9,132 bases of DNA, from contig JAJYGO010000192.1 in NCBI GenBank assembly GCA_021785115.1, positions 1 to 9,132 of the forward strand, given 5' to 3'. The notes beneath the pieces are model-generated. The model searched no databases and was not told the origin of the DNA. It was given only the letters and a program-made list of their open reading frames with translations. The translations under genes and the position numbers were made by a program. The stretch's first letter is position 1; each line of letters begins with the position of its first letter. Source of the stretch: Chloroflexota bacterium (GTDB lineage: Bacteria > Chloroflexota > Limnocylindria > Limnocylindrales > CSP1-4). Shown one piece after another: positions 6,155 to 9,132 of this stretch.

Positions 6155-7284
6155 CGCGGGCCGTCGCCAGCGTAGAGGCGCCGCCGGGCCCACAGCGCCA
6201 CGTAGACGAGACCGAGCAGGGCAGGCACCTCGATCAGCGGGCCGACGACCCCGGCGAGCGCCTGGCCGCTCGCGACCCCGAACACCCCGATCGCGACCGC
6301 GATCGCGAGCTCGAAGTCGTTGCTGGCGGCGCTGAACGCCAGCGCGGCATTGCGCGGGTAGTCGAGGCGAAGGCGCAGGCCGACCAGGAACCCGGCGCCC
6401 CACATGATCGCGAAGTAGGCGGCGAGCGGCAGCGCGATGCGGGCCACCTGCAGGGGTTCGGCGGTGATCCGCCGGCCCTGCAGGGCGAACAGCACGACGA
6501 CGGTGAACAGCAGCCCGTACAGCGCGACCGGGGAGATGCGGGGCAGGAACCGGGTCTCGTACCACTCCCGCCCACGACGCCGCTCCCCGAGCGTCCGCGT
6601 GAGGTACCCGGCGACGAGCGGCACCCCGAGGAAGATCGCCACGATCTCGGCGATCCCGAGCATCGAGGTGTGCAGGCTCGTCGTCGGCAGGCCGAGCCAT
6701 CCCGGCAGGACCCTCAGGTAGAAGTACCCGAGCGCCGCGTAGCCGAGGACCTGGAAGACCGCGTTCAGCGCCACGAGCACCGCGGCCATCTCGCGGTCCC
6801 CGCAGGCGAGGTCGGTCCAGATCAGCACCATCGCGATGCAGCGTGCGAGGCCGACCAGGATCACCCCGGTCCGGTAGGCCGGCTGGTCGGGCAGGAGCAG
6901 CCACGCCAGCGTGAACATCACCGCCGGGCCGACGATCCAGTTCATGACCAGCGAGGCGGCCATCATGCGCCGGTCGGCCGTGATCCGCCGGACCTCCGTG
7001 TAGCGGACCTTGGCGAGCACCGGGTACATCATCGCCAGCAGGCCGAGCGCGATCGGCAGCGAGGTGTGCCCGATCTGCACCGCGTCCAGCGCCCGGTTCA
7101 GTCCGGGGAAGGCCCGGCCGAGCAGCAATCCGGCGGCCATCGCGGCCCCGATCCAGACGGGCAGGAACCGGTCGACCCGGGAGAGGCGCCCGGCCACGCC
7201 GGCGGCGTCGGTCGCGCTCGCCCCGTCGAGCTTGGCCGCCGGGACGCGCTGGGGACGCGCCGAACCATCGCCGACGCCGTTCAC
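6139..7284 (-). CDS. acr3: ACR3-family arsenite efflux permease
   Basis: A 381-residue membrane protein with about ten transmembrane segments that would export arsenite (and perhaps antimonite) from the cytoplasm. The essential ACR3 residues are present: Cys149 in LARCIAMVLIWTDLACGD (fourth helix) and Glu325 in SAASNDFELAIAVAIGVFG (ninth helix). Length fits the family (350-400). The open frame extends upstream to 7986, but that part is an out-of-frame shadow of the ChrA gene. The start is the GTG at 7284, which overlaps the chrA stop as GTGA and has GGAGG 6 bases before it, inside chrA. The N-terminal 35 or so residues are a hydrophilic extension. No ArsR binding gene, arsC or arsenite methylase is visible here. 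The last bases overlap the convergent DsrE gene. Confidence 0.94.
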   Translation of the reverse strand: MNGVGDGSARPQRVPAAKLDGASATDAAGVAGRLSRVDRFLPVWIGAAMAAGLLLGRAFPGLNRALDAVQIGHTSLPIALGLLAMMYPVLAKVRYTEVRRITADRRMMAASLVMNWIVGPAVMFTLAWLLLPDQPAYRTGVILVGLARCIAMVLIWTDLACGDREMAAVLVALNAVFQVLGYAALGYFYLRVLPGWLGLPTTSLHTSMLGIAEIVAIFLGVPLVAGYLTRTLGERRRGREWYETRFLPRISPVALYGLLFTVVVLFALQGRRITAEPLQVARIALPLAAYFAIMWGAGFLVGLRLRLDYPRNAALAFSAASNDFELAIAVAIGVFGVASGQALAGVVGPLIEVPALLGLVYVALWARRRLYAGDGPRQGRR

Positions 7285-8525
7285 GAGACGCCTCCGAGCG
7301 CCAGGTAGACGGCCCAGGCGGCGAGCCCCGCGCCGAAGACCACGAGCAGGTTCCACTTGAAGGAGCGGACCGCGGCCAGGGCCGCGGCCGCCAGCACCAG
7401 CGCGGCCGGCACGCCGAGGATCTGCTGGCCGAGCGAGAGAACCACCGTTGCGAGCAGGCCGACGAAGGCGGCCATGATCCCCCGGATCGCGCCGCGGACC
7501 CGGGCGAGCCGGCGAAGGGAGGGGTAGAGCTCCGCCGCCACGACGGTCATCGCCACGCTCGGGGCGAAGATCGCCACGGCCCCGAGCACGCCGCCCCACC
7601 AGCCCGCCACGTGGAAGCCGACGAAGGCCGCGGTGATCAGGAACGGCCCGGGGGTGACCTGCCCGAACCCGATCCCGACCCCGAAGGCCTGGGGGGTGAG
7701 CCAGTGATGGGCGCCGACCACGTCCTGCTGCAGGACCGGCAGGATCGTGGCCCCGTTGCCGAAGGCCACGGTCCCGATCTTTGCCATGTCGGCCGTCAGC
7801 GCCGCCAGCACTCCCGGGGTCAGGACCGCGACGACCGCCCCGGCCGCCACCACTGCCGCCGGCACGAGCGACAGGGCGAGCCTGCGCTTCGATATCCGGA
7901 CGGGGCTCTCCTTCGACGCCGCCTGCTCCGTGGGCGCGCTCCGCAGGGCGAGCGCGCCCACGACCAGCGCCCCGAGAACCACCCACAGCAGGTTCGCGCC
8001 GGCCACGCCCACGCCGAAGGCCCCCACGGCGAGCGCGGTCTCGAGCCGGCCGCGCGCGTGCTGGGAGGCGAAGTCAAGCGCGACGTTTGCCACCACCCCG
8101 ACCACGATCGCATCCAGGCCGACCACCAGATCGCGAACGCCGGCGGCCGTGCCGTACTCCGCGTACGCCCAGGAGAGCCCCAGCATCAGCAGGAGCGAGG
8201 GCGTCACGAAGCCCGCGGTCGCCGCGAGGGCCCCGGCGACGCGCCGGGTCCGGTAGCCGGTGTAGGCGACCAGGTCCACCATGATGGCCCCGGGGTAGAG
8301 CTGGACCAAGCCGAGCCCCTCGTCGATGTCCTCGCGGGCAAGCCACCCCCGCCTGACCGGCACCGAGCGGATGTTCTGCAGGATGGCCATGCCAAACGAG
8401 GTGAGGCCGATCACGAAGAACACGCGGAACAGCTCGAGGACCCCGGCCGCGGGTACGGGCCGCTCCGTGGCGGAGGCTCGGACCCGGGCGGCCGGCGCGG
8501 TGACAGGCAGCTCGTCGGCGCTCAC
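7281..8525 (-). CDS. chrA: Chromate transporter family protein (two CHR domains)
   Basis: A 414-residue inner-membrane transporter with the two homologous CHR halves of long-chain ChrA proteins, which expel chromate by proton- or substrate-coupled antiport. The first half spans about 30-195: FFVIGLTSFG (36-45), then RRGWLAREDI (58-67), then QLYPGAIMVDL (75-85) and GYRTRRVAGAL. The second spans about 210-414: KIGTVAFGNGATILPVL (249-265), then HHWLTPQAF, then GQVTPGPFLI (288-297). The FG and PGP motifs are intact in the second half, while the first half has FGM and PGA in place of FGG and PGP. The start is GTG at 8525, overlapping the upstream gene's stop as GTGA; the longer open frame upstream belongs to that gene in another frame. 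The middle gene of the transporter operon. Substrate may be chromate or another oxyanion. Confidence 0.92.
   Translation of the reverse strand: MSADELPVTAPAARVRASATERPVPAAGVLELFRVFFVIGLTSFGMAILQNIRSVPVRRGWLAREDIDEGLGLVQLYPGAIMVDLVAYTGYRTRRVAGALAATAGFVTPSLLLMLGLSWAYAEYGTAAGVRDLVVGLDAIVVGVVANVALDFASQHARGRLETALAVGAFGVGVAGANLLWVVLGALVVGALALRSAPTEQAASKESPVRISKRRLALSLVPAAVVAAGAVVAVLTPGVLAALTADMAKIGTVAFGNGATILPVLQQDVVGAHHWLTPQAFGVGIGFGQVTPGPFLITAAFVGFHVAGWWGGVLGAVAIFAPSVAMTVVAAELYPSLRRLARVRGAIRGIMAAFVGLLATVVLSLGQQILGVPAALVLAAAALAAVRSFKWNLLVVFGAGLAAWAVYLALGGVS
7930..7961. repeat. 11-bp perfect inverted repeat inside chrA
   Basis: GTGGGCGCGCT (7930-7940) and AGCGCGCCCAC (7951-7961) are exact reverse complements separated by 10 bases. 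They lie in the end of the first CHR half and the linker, around residues 189-200. The stem would be very stable in mRNA. It may be a by-product of GC-rich coding for Ala/Gly/Val. Confidence 0.6.
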
Positions 8526-9132
8526 GCGGCCCGTCCCGGCGTTCCAGGGCCGGAGGGCGGCGCGGCCGGGAGCGCTTGCGCGAGCGTGATTGCCGCGCCC
8601 GGGCCCGGCGCCGCAAACAGCCGGCGAAGCCGGTCGGCCATCCGCAGGTAGAGGACGAGCAGGATCACCTGGAAGATCGGCATCGTGGCAGCCGGGACCG
8701 CGACCATCGGCGAGAAGGCCATGGTGGCGATCGCGATCGCGGTGCCGTTGTTCTTGCCGGTCGAGGCGAACACCACCGCCATGTGGTCCCGGTAGGAGAG
8801 GCCGAGCCGGCGGTCCATGAAGGTGGCCGCGGCCAGCGTGATCGCGATGAACAGGGCGTTGGGAATCAGCAGCAGCAGGACCGTGCCCCACTTCGCCACG
8901 ATCATGTCGGTCTTGGCGAAGAAGATCAGGAACACGATCGCAAACATCGCGAGCATCGAGGCCGCGGCGAGCGCAGGCTGCAGGCGCTTCACGGCGGTGT
9001 GGCCGCGCCAGCGCACCAACCCTGCGCGCGTGAGGTAGCCCGCCACCATCGGGCCGATCAGGACCTCGAGGATCGAGATCATCATGTCGTGCAGGGGAAC
9101 CGGGACGTGGTAGCCGGCCGCGAACACCGCCA
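8522..9132 (-). CDS. SBF-fold (bile acid:sodium symporter / arsenic-resistance-like) transporter, N-terminus cut off
   Basis: The last 203 or so residues of a membrane protein whose start lies beyond the right edge; the frame is open to base 9132, so a GTG at 9127 is probably an internal Val codon. Visible helices include ISILEVLIGPMVAGYLTRAG, then AALAAASMLAMFAIVFLIFF, then WGTVLLLLIPNALFIAITLAA, then HMAVVFASTGKNNGTAIAIA, and PIFQVILLVLYLRMADRL. This is the C-terminal half of the SBF/BART fold, shared by ASBT-type sodium symporters and ACR3. The STGKNNGTA segment matches the ninth-helix position of the E-x-G-x-Q-N sodium motif, but with Ser for Glu and Asn for Gln. A hydrophilic Pro/Ala/Gly tail of about 30 residues follows. 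It overlaps chrA as GTGA. Substrate unknown; being first in the visible operon, it is likely a partner in the same export function. Confidence 0.8.
   Translation of the reverse strand, partial: AVFAAGYHVPVPLHDMMISILEVLIGPMVAGYLTRAGLVRWRGHTAVKRLQPALAAASMLAMFAIVFLIFFAKTDMIVAKWGTVLLLLIPNALFIAITLAAATFMDRRLGLSYRDHMAVVFASTGKNNGTAIAIATMAFSPMVAVPAATMPIFQVILLVLYLRMADRLRRLFAAPGPGAAITLAQALPAAPPSGPGTPGRAA

Noticed and set aside
7285..7986. Upstream extension of the ACR3 frame
   Set aside because: It overlaps the ChrA gene throughout and encodes low-complexity sequence; the GTG at 7284 with GGAGG fits the family length.
9125..9127. GTG as the true start of the SBF-fold transporter
   Set aside because: It would leave only the last half of the fold, has no visible ribosome site, and the frame stays open to the window edge.

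Overview
The window is about 9.1 kb of very GC-rich DNA (roughly 70% or more over most genes, with G or C at most third codon positions and several GTG starts). Gene families, TANNNT-type -10 boxes and a probable leaderless gene fit a high-GC Gram-positive bacterium, most likely an actinobacterial lineage. No rRNA or marker gene is present, so this is inference. Because of the GC content, many long open frames are antisense shadows and are left out.

Left part (1-3003): bases 1-230 are less GC-rich (about 60%) and hold no recognisable gene, except the first codons of a minus-strand gene that leaves the window behind a very good Shine-Dalgarno sequence. Next comes a minus-strand pair: an M17 leucyl aminopeptidase (PepA) followed after 6 bp by a PIG-L/LmbE-type zinc deacetylase. 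The two are probably co-transcribed.

Middle (3004-4150): a divergent pair. The minus-strand gene encodes a small secreted five-cysteine protein of unknown function behind a near-consensus promoter. The plus-strand gene encodes a lipoprotein with a cupredoxin-like domain in which two of the four usual type 1 copper ligands appear to be replaced.

Centre (4110-5715): a minus-strand NCS1-family permease preceded by a clear TPP (THI-box) riboswitch with its own promoter. This identifies it as a probable thiamine-precursor (hydroxymethylpyrimidine, CytX-like) transporter, shut off by TPP through burial of the ribosome-binding site.

Right part (5804-9132): a small plus-strand DsrE-family protein converges on a minus-strand operon of three transporters, read from right to left: an SBF/bile-acid-symporter-fold protein (cut by the window edge), a two-domain ChrA-type transporter and an ACR3 arsenite efflux permease. 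Each joint is a GTGA stop/start overlap, so translation is likely coupled. The set looks like an oxyanion or metalloid efflux unit, although no arsR, arsC or other regulator is visible here. I saw no tRNA, CRISPR array, complete insertion sequence or convincing intrinsic terminator. The window looks mostly like ordinary chromosome; the most interesting points are the riboswitch layout, the degenerate cupredoxin and the coupled transporter operon.
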